Below, piece after piece: positions 11,341 through 23,756 of a stretch of 64,000 nucleotides of DNA. The position numbers and the translations under genes are program-made. The stretch covers positions 9,370,122-9,434,121 of the forward strand of contig NC_092368.1 in NCBI RefSeq assembly GCF_030848805.1, in the 5' to 3' direction. Each line of letters opens with the position of its first letter. The first letter of the stretch is position 1. The stretch is from Temnothorax longispinosus. Its lineage: Eukaryota; Arthropoda; Insecta; Hymenoptera; Formicidae. Below the pieces are notes generated by a model, which saw only the letters and a program-made list of their open reading frames with translations, was not told the origin of the DNA and did no database searches.

Positions 11341-13925
11341 CTAAATAATTCTGTTGAACTTTTTTACAAAATTGTAAATCACTCCAAGCTTGAACCAGTC
11401 TTCTCGCTGTATTATAACCTCAATAGCCTCAGTTCCCGCAATGCCGCGCTTCACCAACTCCTCGTCTATCCTCTCCCTTTGCCGCTCGAATCTGCTGCAC
11501 TGCCAGATCACGTGATTGATATCTTTCTTCTCGTGCCCGCATTTACATTCCGGCGAATCGATATAACCTTTTCGTGCTAATGACTCACGTAGATTGTAGT
11601 GATTGGCTCGAACTCTATTTACGAACGAATAAAAGTACCTATCAGCTTTGATTTTCTGGAACCAAGGTTTTTCTTATTTTTATCATAAAAATAGTTGCAG
11701 TAAGCTTTGCTTTTGTATCCACTTTCCCTGACTATAACCTCCTGGGTTCGCTGCCACGCTTCCTGCTTGAATAGATTGCGATAGTCCAATATAGGAATCT
11801 CTATGCTATCGTCTGCCTCGCCCTGCGCACCAATTCTTGCCATCAAGTCAGCCGCCTCGTTGGCTACATATCCACTGTCTGCCGGTATCCATCCGTATAC
11901 AATTAGTAATCTATACTCCCTTTTAAGTTTAAAATGACGTCTTTTAATATCTAATATGTACCAATTTTTATACACATCAAGCCTATTATTCTTAATAGTC
12001 TTTAACACACTTTGACAATCTGATAAAATCAGTCTACTATAATACTGTCCGTCAGGGCCTCATACTCATTTTCCCACAAATCATGTACTTCCTTAGGTTG
12101 GCCAATGTACCTCTTGAGCGGTCTAACTTTCTCCCACGCCACTGAGATAACACATCATTGTCATACGCAGACGAGACATCTAGAAAAGCCGCTAATCCGT
12201 AAGTACCACCGTGTATTGCCGCCTAAATATCCGCCGTCAACTTAGCCAGGTTCTCGATACAAGATTTACCACGCCGAAATCCGTTCTGTAGTGGGTGTAT
12301 TTTACCCTCTCTCTCCGTCCACCAAACTAGTCTCTCGTTAACCATGCGCTCCATCACTTTGCCAACACGCGAGGACAAGGATATAGGCCTGACTTTCTCC
12401 TTATTAGCTTTATCAATGAAAAGGACTTGATACTCTCACCATTCTTTGGGAAACCCATTACCACTCCAGATCTAATTAAACAGACTTAATAGGAAATCCA
12501 AAGCTCTTCGGGGAAGCTCTTTTATCATCTTGTAATCAATGCAGTCGGTACCCGGTGCAGAATCCTTCCTAATCATATTTATTGCTCTATGCAATTCCTC
12601 CATTATGAATGGAGAGTCCATACAATTCTCTTCCTGTAATGGTTGTTCCTCATCTTCTTCTTCCAAAGAAACCTCTGGCGCCGACAATTTGTCAATCTCT
12701 TCCTTGATGACTTGATTCCGATCCGTCGTCTGCCATTTGTTCCAGTTTACCTTACTCTTTCTTTTCTTGAAGGTTCGCATAACGTTCCACACATACGAAA
12801 GTCTAGTAAACCTAGTGATACTGTTACAGAAGTAGTGAAAGTTTTCCTTCTTTTTTTTCTTTAATGTTTTCCTTGCCAATGCTTCGACCCTTTTATACTC
12901 GAACCAGGAGTGTCTCGAATCCGTATGGTTAAAATAGATCTTCAACTTCTTTTTCCTATCTTTAATGACTTTCAAACAATCTTCATTCCACCATCTCACC
13001 GGTTGTTTTTCTTTCCTTATCGATTTTATTACGGGCTGCGTAGGTTTCTTATATCCCTCCCTTCTTCCAGAAGCGACGTTCATCGCCTTCTTTATGATGG
13101 CCATAAAAATTTCATATTTTTCCTGCAACACTTTACCTGAACATGCGTCCTCGATCTTTTTTATTTCTTTTTCCATAAAATCCTGAAATTTGGCCCAATC
13201 AGTTGTTTTCGTCGATAGTCGATTCGTAGTTTTCTTGTATACACAGAGACATCCGTTTCCACCTCTATAAGGATATGGAAGTGATTTAAACTCCACGTAT
13301 CCGGCAATTGTTGGTAACTAATAAAATCTATTATTGGAGCAGCAGCAAAAACAAGGTCCAAATTTGAGGCTGCCTAATTCATATAGTTCAGTCTGAACTT
13401 GGTATCGACATTAACACATAAGTATCCCGAGTTGAACATCTTCTCGTATAGATTTTCTCCATTGAAGTCAGTATCTCTACAGTTCCATACAACATTGTGA
13501 GCATTAAAGTCACCCACTATAATAGAGCCACATTTTTCATTATTGTATTTCAAGATATCTTCCCAAACTTTAGGATCCTCTCTGGCTCCCGGTCTACGGT
13601 ATATAGCTATACGGTATATAGCTATAATATTGAATTTGATCGCGGTATTATTTATTTTGACGCCACATATATCAAAAGAATCCGATCTCACATTCAGATC
13701 CTTTATTACATTATATTCTATATCATTTTTGAAAATAATTACTATACCTTCACTGTAACCTATACTCTCTATACCAATAACTTTATAACCAGTAAAGTAT
13801 AATCTTTGTAAATCATTAATTTTAGTCTCTGTTATTACAACTATATCGTAAGTATCTATATGTGCATCCAACTCATACATTTTATTCCTCAAACTTCGGG
13901 CATTTCATAGTAGTACCTTAACCAT
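11341..13925 (-). pseudogene. LINE-1 ORF2: EN, partial RT, RNase H, C-terminal finger
   Basis: Minus-strand ORF2 of an RNase H-bearing LINE (I/LOA-like). The ATG is at 13925, six codons before an in-frame TGA at a conserved Trp (WNARS-type start). EN shows VVITETK and VGDFNAHN. The linker (12472-13296) carries RWWNEDC and the RT-entry motif SAPGTDCIDYKM. The RT reaches the first catalytic block (AFLDVSSAYD, near 12180), then jumps to sequence beyond the palm, so the FADD core is deleted. RNase H resumes at 12008 (WIPADSGYVANEAADLMAR). A C-x-C...H-x4-C finger lies near 11.45-11.5 kb, and the stop is TAG at 11341-11343. Several frame changes occur between blocks. It is closely similar in order and motifs to the plus-strand LINE at 16.5-23.3 kb. 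Confidence 0.88.
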
Positions 13926-14993
13926 ATATTTGTCTTGACTCCATTACTTTACCTATAACCTGCATGTTACCTTCCTTCCATTTGCTTCTAAAACCTGGAT
14001 ATTCTTTACTGAATGCATTTTCGTCTGTACCTAAGTTCCTGCCACTATAGGTAGATCTTCCACCTGCCTGCTACTGTTTTCTTGCTTCTTCTTTCTCTTC
14101 ATCGTTGTTTCGTTGCGACATTGCTTGGTGAGTAATATTCAACAGTAATTTTCTGAACTCCTGTGAAGACTCCATGAGTTTCACGATAATTTCCAGCAAT
14201 ATTTCGTTGGATTCTTGCCATTCCAGCGTATTTCTTCTTCTTTTTCTACATTGTTTTTCCTTTTCGCTTTCACTATCCGAGCATCTAAGAACTAATCCGC
14301 TTTTATTTTTTGAAATATTCCCCTTTCTTGTATTAAATTTGCTATAATACTTCTTTGTACTATTTTCATCTATTACACGCTTTTTAGGAGATTTCAGCTC
14401 CTTACTGCTAGTTTTAAAGTACTTAGACTTATCATACCTGGCTCTATTAACCTCTACCTGAGGCTCCCTTACTCTGACATGTGATAAGCAGGAATCCTGC
14501 ACAGCGCTCTTGACCGATGCCCTTTGTACTGGGAGATCCCCTTTAACCGTGTTAGCAAATGACTTGGGAAGTTCCGGCCATGTTTCTGGTTTAATGAACC
14601 TGTCGTCATACTCATTTTCTGGTTTATTTTCCTTGCCAGCTTGGATTCTTTTATCTTCATGAAACGACACATTTTTGTATGCCATAATCACCTTGATGTC
14701 TCTGTTTTCCTGAAAAACCGGGCAGCCCTTGTACGTGGACTTATGTTCACCACCACAGTTTCTGCAACAAGCCTCGTTATTACAAGCGCCGTGAAACTTA
14801 TCTCCGCATATTGCACACCTCTCCTCACTTTTACAAATAATCTTAGTATGCCCGTATCTAAAGCATTTATAACATTGTTTGACCGCATCAACAAAGAATC
14901 TAACCTTAATAAAACCCATATTATCATATATGCCTGACTTATCGGGTAATTTATTGCCTTTTATTGTAATAACAATGTTGTTCATCTCTTTAA

Positions 14994-15492
14994 GGTGATG
15001 CTGGAGCCGTCTGTATAACCGACAAAATTACCATTTTCTATGTTATCGACTATATCTGTCCTTGTATAGACAAAGATATAGACAAGGATAGCACGCTACA
15101 TTGCACGCACACATACGCACGATGCACATCGACATTATACTTTTATATTACGCTTCCAAATTTTGATTTGGAGGGTTTATCGATGTTTTTCTTGTTTTGC
15201 AATTCGGGGGAACTTGTTTTCGCGTTCGTACCAATGGTATATCTCTTATATGAAATACATCTTGTGACGAGCTGACAGTTCGCCGCAACTCGAGACGCCA
15301 TATTGGGATAAAAGTAGGATAAGGAAATCTGTACTTCCGTAATTTTTTCTCGTTTTCTATAAAATCGGAGTTCCCCCGAATCATTAATGTATGTACTGCA
15401 ATTCTGGAGAAGGATTTTTAATTCTGTCAAATTAATACAAATGCTACGTGACGACAAAAAATGCCGGTAAAACAGACGGCTCCAGCATCCCC
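14994..15492. mobile_element. TTAA-flanked MITE (piggyBac-like)
   Basis: 499 bp between TTAA copies at 14990-14993 and 15493-15496. The inverted ends are GGTGATGCTGGAGCCGTCTG and GGGGATGCTGGAGCCGTCTG (complement strand), about 25 bp. The interior is not a full fold-back. It sits inside ORF1 of the minus-strand LINE. Confidence 0.9.
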
Positions 15493-15931
15493 TTAATGAC
15501 AAACGATTTACCATACTTATCAAACTTTGTCCGAATTATATTTTCCATTTGAATAACTTCTTCCTTGTTAACTAGTTCGTCCCACAACTTGGGTATATCA
15601 AACGGCCAGTTTACTATTACTCCTTTGCACGAAATCGATCTATTATCAATATAACCCTGCATGAGAATCCTTTTAGTTCTTTATCAATATTTTCCAAACA
15701 CAAGTTAGCATCTACTATATTCTTAAACTTAAGACTAGCGAGGTTAAATTGATCCATGTCAAAAATGTCTGGAAAACTTTTTATCTTATGTAAGGCATCT
15801 AATATTTTTATCTTATTTATTTCTTTATTATTACACACCTTGTCAACACACAACTTGCAATAAATTATTTTATAGTTTTTAAAATTCGACTTGAATTTAT
15901 CACAGCCCTTGTTTGGAGCACCTTGGTCATT

Positions 15932-15936
<5 letters not shown>

Positions 15937-15976
<40 letters not shown>
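15937..15976. repeat. (TA)n microsatellite
   Basis: About 20 TA units inside the N-terminal part of the LINE-1 ORF1 remnant. Confidence 0.97.
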
Positions 15977-15978
<2 letters not shown>

Positions 15979-16560
15979 TTATTAGCTACTACCTTGGTCT
16001 TGTACGTACACTTTGTGCTGCCGCTCTATTATCTTACCGATATCGTTCGCTTTATTCTTATTCAACGAATCTTCCTTACTCGTTGTCATCACCTTACTTA
16101 CATCTTCATCTGACAGCTCCATCTCTTTGTTGCTGTGTGAGACATCTACCACTAACTTAATTCTTATCTCCTCTGTCCTTTCGGCCCAATTCTTTATCCA
16201 TTTCCTTCAATTCCTTGAAACTTGCCTCTACTGACTCGTCGATTACTTTTTCTTACTTGAGCGCGTTCTCGCTCCTTTTCTTCTTCCCGCCAAAATCGCT
16301 CTCCCCTCTAATCTTGTCATAACCTGAACTTTCTTTCAGCATATCTCGGACTTCGGTTCGAGCCGTGATACGAGTCGGACGTGTTCTGAGGCGGTCTTGT
16401 TCGTAGTGGTTAACCTCGTTTATTGGGTTTGCGGTGTGCGCGTCCTAAGCCACGAGGGGATATTGCACTGTTTTGGGCGGGTTTCTTTTTGCCGTAATAT
16501 CTATTGCTCCCCTCTCGGAGGGGGTGCGTATAAAATAATCTTAGCGGATAGGTCCCTTTT

Positions 16561-19060
16561 ATGGCGACGGAGAACATAGCCGATGACGCGCGGTCGGTTC
16601 ACGACAAGGCCCCGTTGAGTGATGAAATCCGGAAGTCGTCCGGCAAGAGACTGAGATAGTGCCCGAGTGAGCGGGATTTCGACGCGTTTGCTTGCAACGT
16701 CTCGCTGGGGGCGGACTGGCGAGAGGTGAAACATAGTAGCGGCTCCTCTTCGAAGAGGTTAAGGGGTTAAGCCACTGTAGAGCACGAAAAAAATAGGCAT
16801 ATTTCGGGAATTTTTTTGCGCAATAAAGAGATCAATCGAAATTCTGTAAAATGAGATTTATAATTTTAGTAATGAAGTACAAAAAATATTTTTGACAAAA
16901 TGGGCGGCTGCGCAGCATTTCTCCGTCGGTGCTTTTTTCTCCACGGCCGGAAACCTAACTCCCGCAATTTTTGACCTGGAACAAAAATCCAAAGTTTTTT
17001 CGATTCTATAGAGCAACAGCAAGAGACGTACGTAGGATTTTTTCGATATATTGATTTTTCGCAAAATGGTGCACTTTTGAAAAAAAAGTTTGATCAAACT
17101 GTGGTGCACTATTCACTTCAAAAGTGCACCATTTTGCGAAAAATCAATATATCGAAAAAAATCCTACGTACGTCTCTTGCTGTTGCTCTATAGAATCGAA
17201 AAAACTTTGGTTTTTTGTTCCAGGTCAAAAATTGCGGGAGTTAGGTTTCCGGCCGTGGAAAAAAAGGCACCGACGGAGAAATGCTGCGCAGCCGCCATTT
17301 TGTCATGAACGAAGTTGAAAAAAATATTTTTTGTACTTCATTACTGGAATTATAAATCCCATTTTATAGAATTTCGATTGATCTCTTTATTGCGCAAAAA
17401 AATTCCCGAAATATGCCTATTTTTTTCGTGCTCTACAATGGCTTAACCCCTTAAGAGAAAAAGACATTCTAAGACTACGTAACATGAATACGAGGATCTC
17501 CCCGTCCCGGACTATGGAGGTGGACATGAATGATGAGGATGGTCGCCGAGGATCGAGCCAGGACCTCTGTAATAAACCCTGTGATAGTAGCGTTAATGCC
17601 CCATGCTTGCCGTTCATGCGGGGAGATCATGCCACGAAGGATGGAGAATCACGTGATTCCGACATGAATGTCAACACTGTACCTGATGCGTCTCAAGCAA
17701 TTACTGCTAATATAGATAGAGAATTATATTATGTTAGTGGCAATATTTTGAAGGCTCGTGACCTTTCTGGCGATAATCCGCCGGAAATACATAAATTCGT
17801 TAGATACGAAGACGATCATAAAGGTAAAGCTTGTATCACTTTGCGTCTCCCCCCTGACCAAACGACCATAAAAAAGGGTAAGAATCATATAAAGATATGG
17901 ATGATTCTCAATGAGTTACAAATATGCCCTATTTCTATTTCAATGACTAATTACTTTTCAGCAGTTGCTGAATTCAAAGATTTCAGAGACTCTAATTGTG
18001 TCCTTGATAAGATCGAGTCCCTTAAGAATCCGGTGAAACTTAGGGCGAACTTGGAGCAGCGATCCGTCATCTGTAAGGGTGTGATCTCGGACTGGCCCTT
18101 CTCTATACCGGATCTCTGGAAGAACATTCAAGATAGATCTAGAATTCTAAGCATGGAACGAATGTACCGCAGGAAGTGGGACGCTATTAATAATAAAACT
18201 ACACTTCTTGCTACGGACAATATTATTATAACATTTAAAGACAACCGTAGATTGATTCGAGATCTGGCTATTTTTTCGAATGGTATTAACCTTAGGGTGC
18301 GCTCATACGTCCCTCAGGTGCGACAGTGTTTTAACTGTTTTGGCCACACCAAGTTAAATTGTAAAAGTGAGACGCGGTGCATAATATGTGGAGAAAAGGC
18401 CCATGGCCAATGCGAAAAGGAGGTGCATTGCTGCAAAAGCGGAGGTCGGCACAAGTCAACGTTCAGAAAATGTCCTTTCTTTGAAAAATTCAAAAATATT
18501 AATATCGTCATGGCGCACAAAAATACGACGTTTCACTGTGCCAAACGAATAGTTGAGGGAGAAATACCTGCTCCCCCTTCCGAGTCTCGCAATAAATTTA
18601 TTGATCAATCTTCCTGGCTGGGCCTTCCTACTCCGGCTCGGTTATCGTATTCTGAGGCTCTGTGTGAGGGTTCCCGGCCAACGTCTGGAGCCTATCTCAA
18701 AGGGACAAAGGGGAGAATCCCCCGCAGTACAATAAAGACAAGCGGACTTACGATGTTCCGCGCAACTTTTATAGTTCTTTTGACCTTCGTGCCGGAGAGA
18801 TCACAAGAGAGAACAGGGGCATTATGTTCTCTGGCCGACAATGGACAAGAAGTGGAACTTACTCCGCGGTGGGCCCAGAGGAAACTGGCTCCCACGAGAA
18901 GCAGAGAATTTCGGAAGCTATTGAGAGCGTTTTATTGCTCCTACGAAGAGTCCCGGGAGCCCGGGTGCTGCTGATGCGTGCCCTTGATGCCACGGAGAAA
19001 CAGGCAGGTCCGAGTGGGGATTGTTCCCCTCCCCCTGATAGGGAAGTGAGAGGTGCTTAG
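16561..19060 (+). pseudogene. LINE-2 ORF1 (gag-like, CCHC), MITE-interrupted
   Basis: The first ATG (16561, MATENIADDAR) opens a frame with a TAG at 16657-16659 that otherwise runs to the MITE at 16763. The same frame resumes at 17451 and is open to 18974. Conserved segments are CKGVISDWPFSIPDLW, the knuckles CFNCFGHTKLNC and CIICGEKAHGQC, and a third cluster CCKSGGRHKSTFRKC. The first knuckle has only two residues between the second Cys and His, against four in LINE-1. The third has Ser where LINE-1 has Cys. The final part probably shifts frame: the overlapping frame ending at 19060 matches the expected tail (LLLLRRVPGARVLL). ORF1 would bind the element RNA in the cytoplasmic particle. Confidence 0.85.
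16763..17450. mobile_element. TTAA-flanked fold-back MITE (piggyBac-like)
   Basis: 688 bp with two near-perfect arms of about 335 bp and a short loop near 17100. TTAA lies at 16759-16762 and 17451-17454. The ends are GGGGTTAAGCCACTGTAGAG and its complement. Internal phrases (TTTTTGACCTGGAACAAAAA, GACGTACG, AAAATGGTGCAC) match the MITE at 3242-3923, so the two are related families. It is inserted in the LINE-2 ORF1 coding frame. Confidence 0.93.
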
Positions 19061-19082
19061 GTGGACAGCAGAGAATTCTTAA

Positions 19083-19435
19083 CCCGTTGTGGTCACATGG
19101 GATCCAGTGGACCCCAGACTTTTTTTTTCTTTAAAAGTATACTATTTTGAGAGTAAAACGCAGAAAGTTTTTTGCTCTATCTCAAAAAATTTTGATGAAT
19201 ATTTTTGTGAAAAAAGTCAAATTTCTCGAAAAAAAAAAAATTTTTCTTGCGTTTTTTCAACATAAAAAATTTTTTAAAATAATTGGATTATATAAAGAGA
19301 AAATCATAAATTAAATTCCAGTTCAAGGTTTGAGTCGATACATAAAAAAAAAAAAACGCAAATGGCAACTGTTGTGGGGTCCATTGGACCCTATGTGACC
19401 ACTACGTTATTTTTAAGAGGTGTGACCACAACGGG
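19083..19435. mobile_element. TTAA-flanked MITE with CCCGTTGTGGTCACA ends
   Basis: 353 bp between TTAA at 19079-19082 and 19436-19439. The terminal inverted repeat is CCCGTTGTGGTCACA, matched by TGTGACCACAACGGG. An internal inverted pair (GATCCAGTGGACCCC / GGGGTCCATTGGACCC) follows. CCC ends plus TTAA are the classic piggyBac signature. It lies between ORF1 and ORF2 of LINE-2. Confidence 0.93.
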
Positions 19436-19479
19436 TTAAGGTATCAGGGACTTAAAGATAATTATCGCCCTATCCCGTT

Positions 19480-22400
19480 ATAAAATTCAAACTCTTTTTG
19501 TGGAATTGTAGAAGCTATAAATGTCATCAAAATGAGTTATCCAAGATTTCCATGGAATATGATATTGTTATCCTGACAGAAACCCGATGTACTGGACACA
19601 ATAGGGTACACTTTCCTGGATTTAAAACGCTGCATAGTAATAACATTCTCGGTAGTGGTGGAGTGTCGATTTCTGTCAGATCACATATCTCATTTGATAT
19701 AGTAAAGATTGTTGGAGCACTACCTGCAGAATATGATGTGATTGGAATTAGAACCTCGAATCTCGTTAACAACGTTAACATCATTGCTGTTTACAGACAT
19801 CCAAGGGCCGGGATCGGCCCACGGGACTTCAATCCTGTTTTTAATTCCGTTAATGGTAATTTGAACGATACGCTAATACTTGGCGATTTTAACGCCCAAA
19901 ACACTGCATGAAACTGCGCAATTACAAATAAAAACGGAGAGATACTGCATGATTTGATGGCTAATAAAGGCTTTTCATGTGTGAATATTGATACTAAGTC
20001 TCGTAATGGTTACAGCGGACAGAGGGACTCCAATATCGACCTCCTGTTTGCTGCTGGCGATATGGCGGGAAATATTGAGTACTCTCAATTGGAGGAGTCC
20101 TATGATAGTGACCACGTTCCTATTTGCTTCTCTCTTGATAGCAACACTCAAGCATACAGAAAGCTTTCGAATAAGACATCTACCAAGAGGACAGATTGGT
20201 CGAGGTATCAAGAGTTTATTGAGGAGAATTTGCGGCCGCTCCTGTCTGATTTGCCCCGTCTCAGGCAGGACTTTGCAGCGTACTACCAGTCCTTCACGAA
20301 TGTTCTCAAGTCAGCGGTACGTCAAGCTTCTGGTGTCCGTGGGGATGGACCAACCATGAGTAATCCAAGCTCATATAAGAGATCCCACAGGTGGTGGAAT
20401 GCTGACTGTGATGCGGCAGTTGAGGAGAGAAGACGGGCGTTTCTGGAATTCAAAAGACTTTGCAATATCCATTCATGGAATAATTATAAGCGCCTATGCG
20501 CTGTCACCAGGAAAACTCTCAGTCGAGCCAAAAAGGAAAATTTCGAGGAGTTCTGTAAGAGTATCAACAAATTTACTAGCCTCTCTTATGTGTGGAACAC
20601 AATGCGGATAATGAAGAATGCTCGCAGAAGGGTAGAGTGGAATAAGCGGCAGACCAACAATAGAGAAGCGGAAATCAGAAAAACCATAGACAGTCTCGCC
20701 CCTCCATTTGTTGGCACTAACCCTTCTTATGAGGTGGAATATGATAATATGGATGAAGAACTTGATGCTCCATTTACGCGCCCCGAATTAGATAAAGCGT
20801 TGGAAATTATTCGGAGGAATTCTGCCCCGAGTATGGACGGGATGGAGTACAAGATGCTGAGGTTTCTCCCAGAGGATGGTAGGTCCTGCCTCCTGGAGTT
20901 GTTCAACATTGTGTGGTCTACTGGAGTCCTCCCTGCTGACTGGCTGTGCTATCAGGTTATTTTCATCGATAAGATTGGTCGGGAAAAAGTGCGTACCGTT
21001 TCTCTGTCATCATGCGTTGGAAAATTAATGGAACGTATGATAAATGAAAGACTGATTTGGTGAGCTGAGAAGGAAGGTAAATTTAGTTCGTCCCAGAGCG
21101 GTTTCAGAAGAGGTAAATCGTGTGCTGACAATTTGGCAAGAATCACATCGGACATTCGGGGTGCTCTGAGCGCGGGGGAGTATACATTGGCTGCCTTCCT
21201 CGACGTCTCCTTGGCATACGACAGTGTGGAGTTCCATATGATGCTGGATAGGGTGGTGGCGCTTGGCTGTCCTGCCGGTATTCTCAAATTCGTTCGCAAT
21301 TGGCTATACCGGAGAAGGGTCCGATTTATTGTCAACTCAGGTGAGTTCATAGATCGGTTCGTGTTCAGGGGCCTCCCGCAGGGCGCCGTGCTTAGTCCGG
21401 CGCTGTATTCTCTGTTCACTCAGTTACTACGAGACGTTCTCCCGGAGGGAGTCGAAATGGTGGAGTTCGCTGACGATGTTGGTTTGTACGTGTCGGGCCG
21501 GGATTGGCGGCGCAATCGCGGTCTTCTCGAGCGGGCAGTTAAAATCATCGCGGACATATTGAAGCAGATTGGTCTTGATTTGGAGCCCAGGAAAACCGTC
21601 CTGGTTGAGTTCAACAAGGCTGGATTTGTCGATAAGGAGCTGAGCATTAAAATACAGGGATGCGATGTGTTTAATTGCGATGGCGCCAAATTCCTGGGCA
21701 TCTGGCTGGATAACAGCTTTAATTTCGACCGCCAGGTCCAGGAGGTCAGAGGCAAGGTTAATAGGGCCAACTCAATCATGAGATACCTGTGTAGAGTCTC
21801 AAAAGGCATAGAGGTCAACACGGCCTTGATGCTCTACAAGAGCTTAGTGTGTTCCATTACTGGCTATAGCATTTTTACATATTTTCCCAGAGACGTGGCG
21901 ACCCAAACTAGGCTGGAGAGGACACAAAATATGGGAATCCGATCGGCCTTGGGCTATAGAAACAGCACCCCCAATAATGTCATTGTTGCGGAAGCTAAAG
22001 TCATGCTCCTGAGAAATAGAGCTATAATGTTTGGTAGAAACTTCGTAACTAAAGCTATTGCCCACAACAACAATGGGTTGTGCTTAAAATTGGAGCGTAC
22101 TCTGGACCGTGAGAATTTCTGTCGTTATTGCCAACCATTGTACAAATTTTCCATGCTTTCTGAAATCTGGAGGAAATTGAGGTTTAGGACGAACGTTGGA
22201 TCCGGTGAACAATGCGAAGTCTTTCGGGGCCCGTACGGCGCACATTCCTTTTGACTATGCGTGGACCTAACGATTGGAAAGACAAGGAAGCAGGAGCGAT
22301 TCTCGGATGAATTACTTATCCATAAAATTACTGAGAGATACGAGCTATCCGCTTCCCCGGAGATTATATACACAAATGGATCATATGATGAGTTTCAACG

Positions 22401-23250
22401 CTCTACAGGTGCCAGTATCGTTATCTCGGATCAAGATGAAGCATACAAAATTAGCCTGCCGGGCTCATGCTCTTCCTACACCGCGGAGGTCTTCGCCATT
22501 AAATCGGCACTCCAAATTATGATTAGACATCAAGAAAATGGGAACAAAGAAATTGTTATCCTGTCCGACTGTAAATCGGCGTTACAATCCATTCGCAACA
22601 ATCACATTAACGTATATAAGAACCGGTATGTTGTGGAGGCTAAAAGGTACATATACGAGCTTGAGACTATCTTTGATAAGAGGGTTGTTCTTGTGTGGAT
22701 TCCTTCACACGTGGGCATTGAGGGTAACGAGGTTGCAGAGGGTAACGAGGTTTGGCCAAGGAGGCTTTATCGGAGGAAGCTGACTATTCGATAGAGGTTC
22801 CGGTTGGTGATTATGGGATGCACGACAGAAGAGAAGCGTGGCTGTCCACTCAGAGTTCGATTAAGCAAGATTCCGCACAAGGGAGCCTTCTATTTTCAAC
22901 ATTTTTATGACGACCTCTCAAAGCCGTGGTTTCACAAGATTAATGCTGAAAGATATTTCGTGACTGTTTTTAATAAACTAAGAGCCAATCACTTTAATCT
23001 GGGGTCATCGTTGAAGAGAAAGGGATACATCGATGACGAGCGTTATGATTGCGGTTACGAGAGAGAGGATTTATATCATGTTTTACTTCGCTGTCGCAAA
23101 TTTGATGACCATAGGATTGAAATGGACAATGAGTTGAAGGAGGCAAATTATTTGGGAGATATCGATTTGATTCGTATTATTAAGGACAAACAGTGGGACA
23201 TTTTATACATTATTTTTAAATTTATTAAGAAAATTGGCAAAATTATATGA
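19480..23250 (+). pseudogene. LINE-2 ORF2: EN-RT-RNase H-finger, near full length
   Basis: Homologous to the minus-strand LINE-1. The start codon position reads ATA (19480), followed by KFKLFLWNCRS. EN has LTETR, LGDFNAQN and SDHVPI. RT has RNSAPSMDGMEYKM, AFLDVSLAYDSVEF, GLPQGAVLSPAL and intact FADD at 21466-21477. RNase H begins IYTNGS, with Asn (22375-22377) where Asp is catalytic, then AEVFAIKSAL, SDCKSAL and WIPSHVGIEGNEVA. Three in-frame TGA codons lie at 19909, 21061 and 22252; at least the first two fall at expected Trp. A short duplication (GAGGGTAACGAGGTT type) near 22725-22750 and a frameshift push the C-terminal part to another frame (22804-23250), which carries the CGYEREDLYHVLLRC finger. 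It would nick the target and copy RNA into DNA; this copy cannot. Confidence 0.9.
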
Positions 23251-23510
23251 GCAATGTGTTCCTAACTCTACGGGCTGATCGATTGCTTATTAGTGTCGTT
23301 GAGAAGCGGTTTCGACTTAAGGATCGATAGTTCGCGTGTTCGAGAGTGCGCGGGATCGATGGTTCGCGTGTTCGAGAGTGCAACATGGCGCGAGCGTTGC
23401 ATTGTGGCTGGACGTATTCATGGATAACGTATCTTTATGAACGCGCACGATATCGCGATGATATAGTGACATTACTTAACTGGGTCTACATCGCTTGTGT
23501 CAAATACCTT
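23251..23510. repeat. LINE-2 3' flank with 30-bp tandem pair
   Basis: GGATCGATRGTTCGCGTGTT plus CGAGAGTGC occurs twice in tandem at about 23321-23380. No coding signal. The exact 3' end of the LINE was not located. Confidence 0.6.
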
Positions 23511-23517
23511 TATATCA

Positions 23518-23742
23518 CACGTGCGTGGAAAGTGGCCCATTACGCGCGCGCCATCTGTGTGACAAATAGCCAATTCCATACACGAGTCAAAACAGTGCGG
23601 TAATGTAACATTACCGCACTGTTTCTTCGAAACTGTGCGGTAATGTAAACATTACCGCACTGTTTTGACTCGTGTATGGAATCGGCAATCCGTCGCACAG
23701 ATGACGCGCGCGCAAAAATGGGCCACTTTCCACGCACTTTGT
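23518..23742. repeat. nested hairpin, AACAGTGCGGTAATGT core
   Basis: The outer arms GTGCGTGGAAAGTGGCCCA and the complement TGGGCCACTTTCCACGCAC enclose inner arms CGAGTCAAAACAGTGCGGTA. Two copies of GTGCGGTAATGTAACATTACCGCAC-type palindromes (itself a 25-bp near-perfect palindrome) meet at TTCG near 23625. Likely a fold-back MITE. Confidence 0.8.
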
Positions 23743-23756
23743 AATATAAAATAGGG

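Larger units (their letters stand above)
14071..16342 (-). pseudogene. LINE-1 ORF1 (gag-like, CCHC knuckles), MITE-interrupted
   Basis: RNA-binding ORF1 of the minus-strand LINE. It probably starts at the ATG at 16342 (MLKESSGYDK). The middle part (15444-15853) has CKGVIVNWPFDIPKLW, also found in the plus-strand relative. The C-terminal 304 codons carry three zinc-knuckle-type clusters: CYKCFRYGHTKIIC, then CAICGDKFHGAC, then CRNCGGEHKSTYKGC. A basic, Ser/Lys-rich tail ends at 14071. Lesions are an early in-frame stop about 30 codons in, a (TA)n expansion at 15937-15976, and a TTAA MITE at 14994-15492. Reading is in register on both sides of the MITE. Confidence 0.85.
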
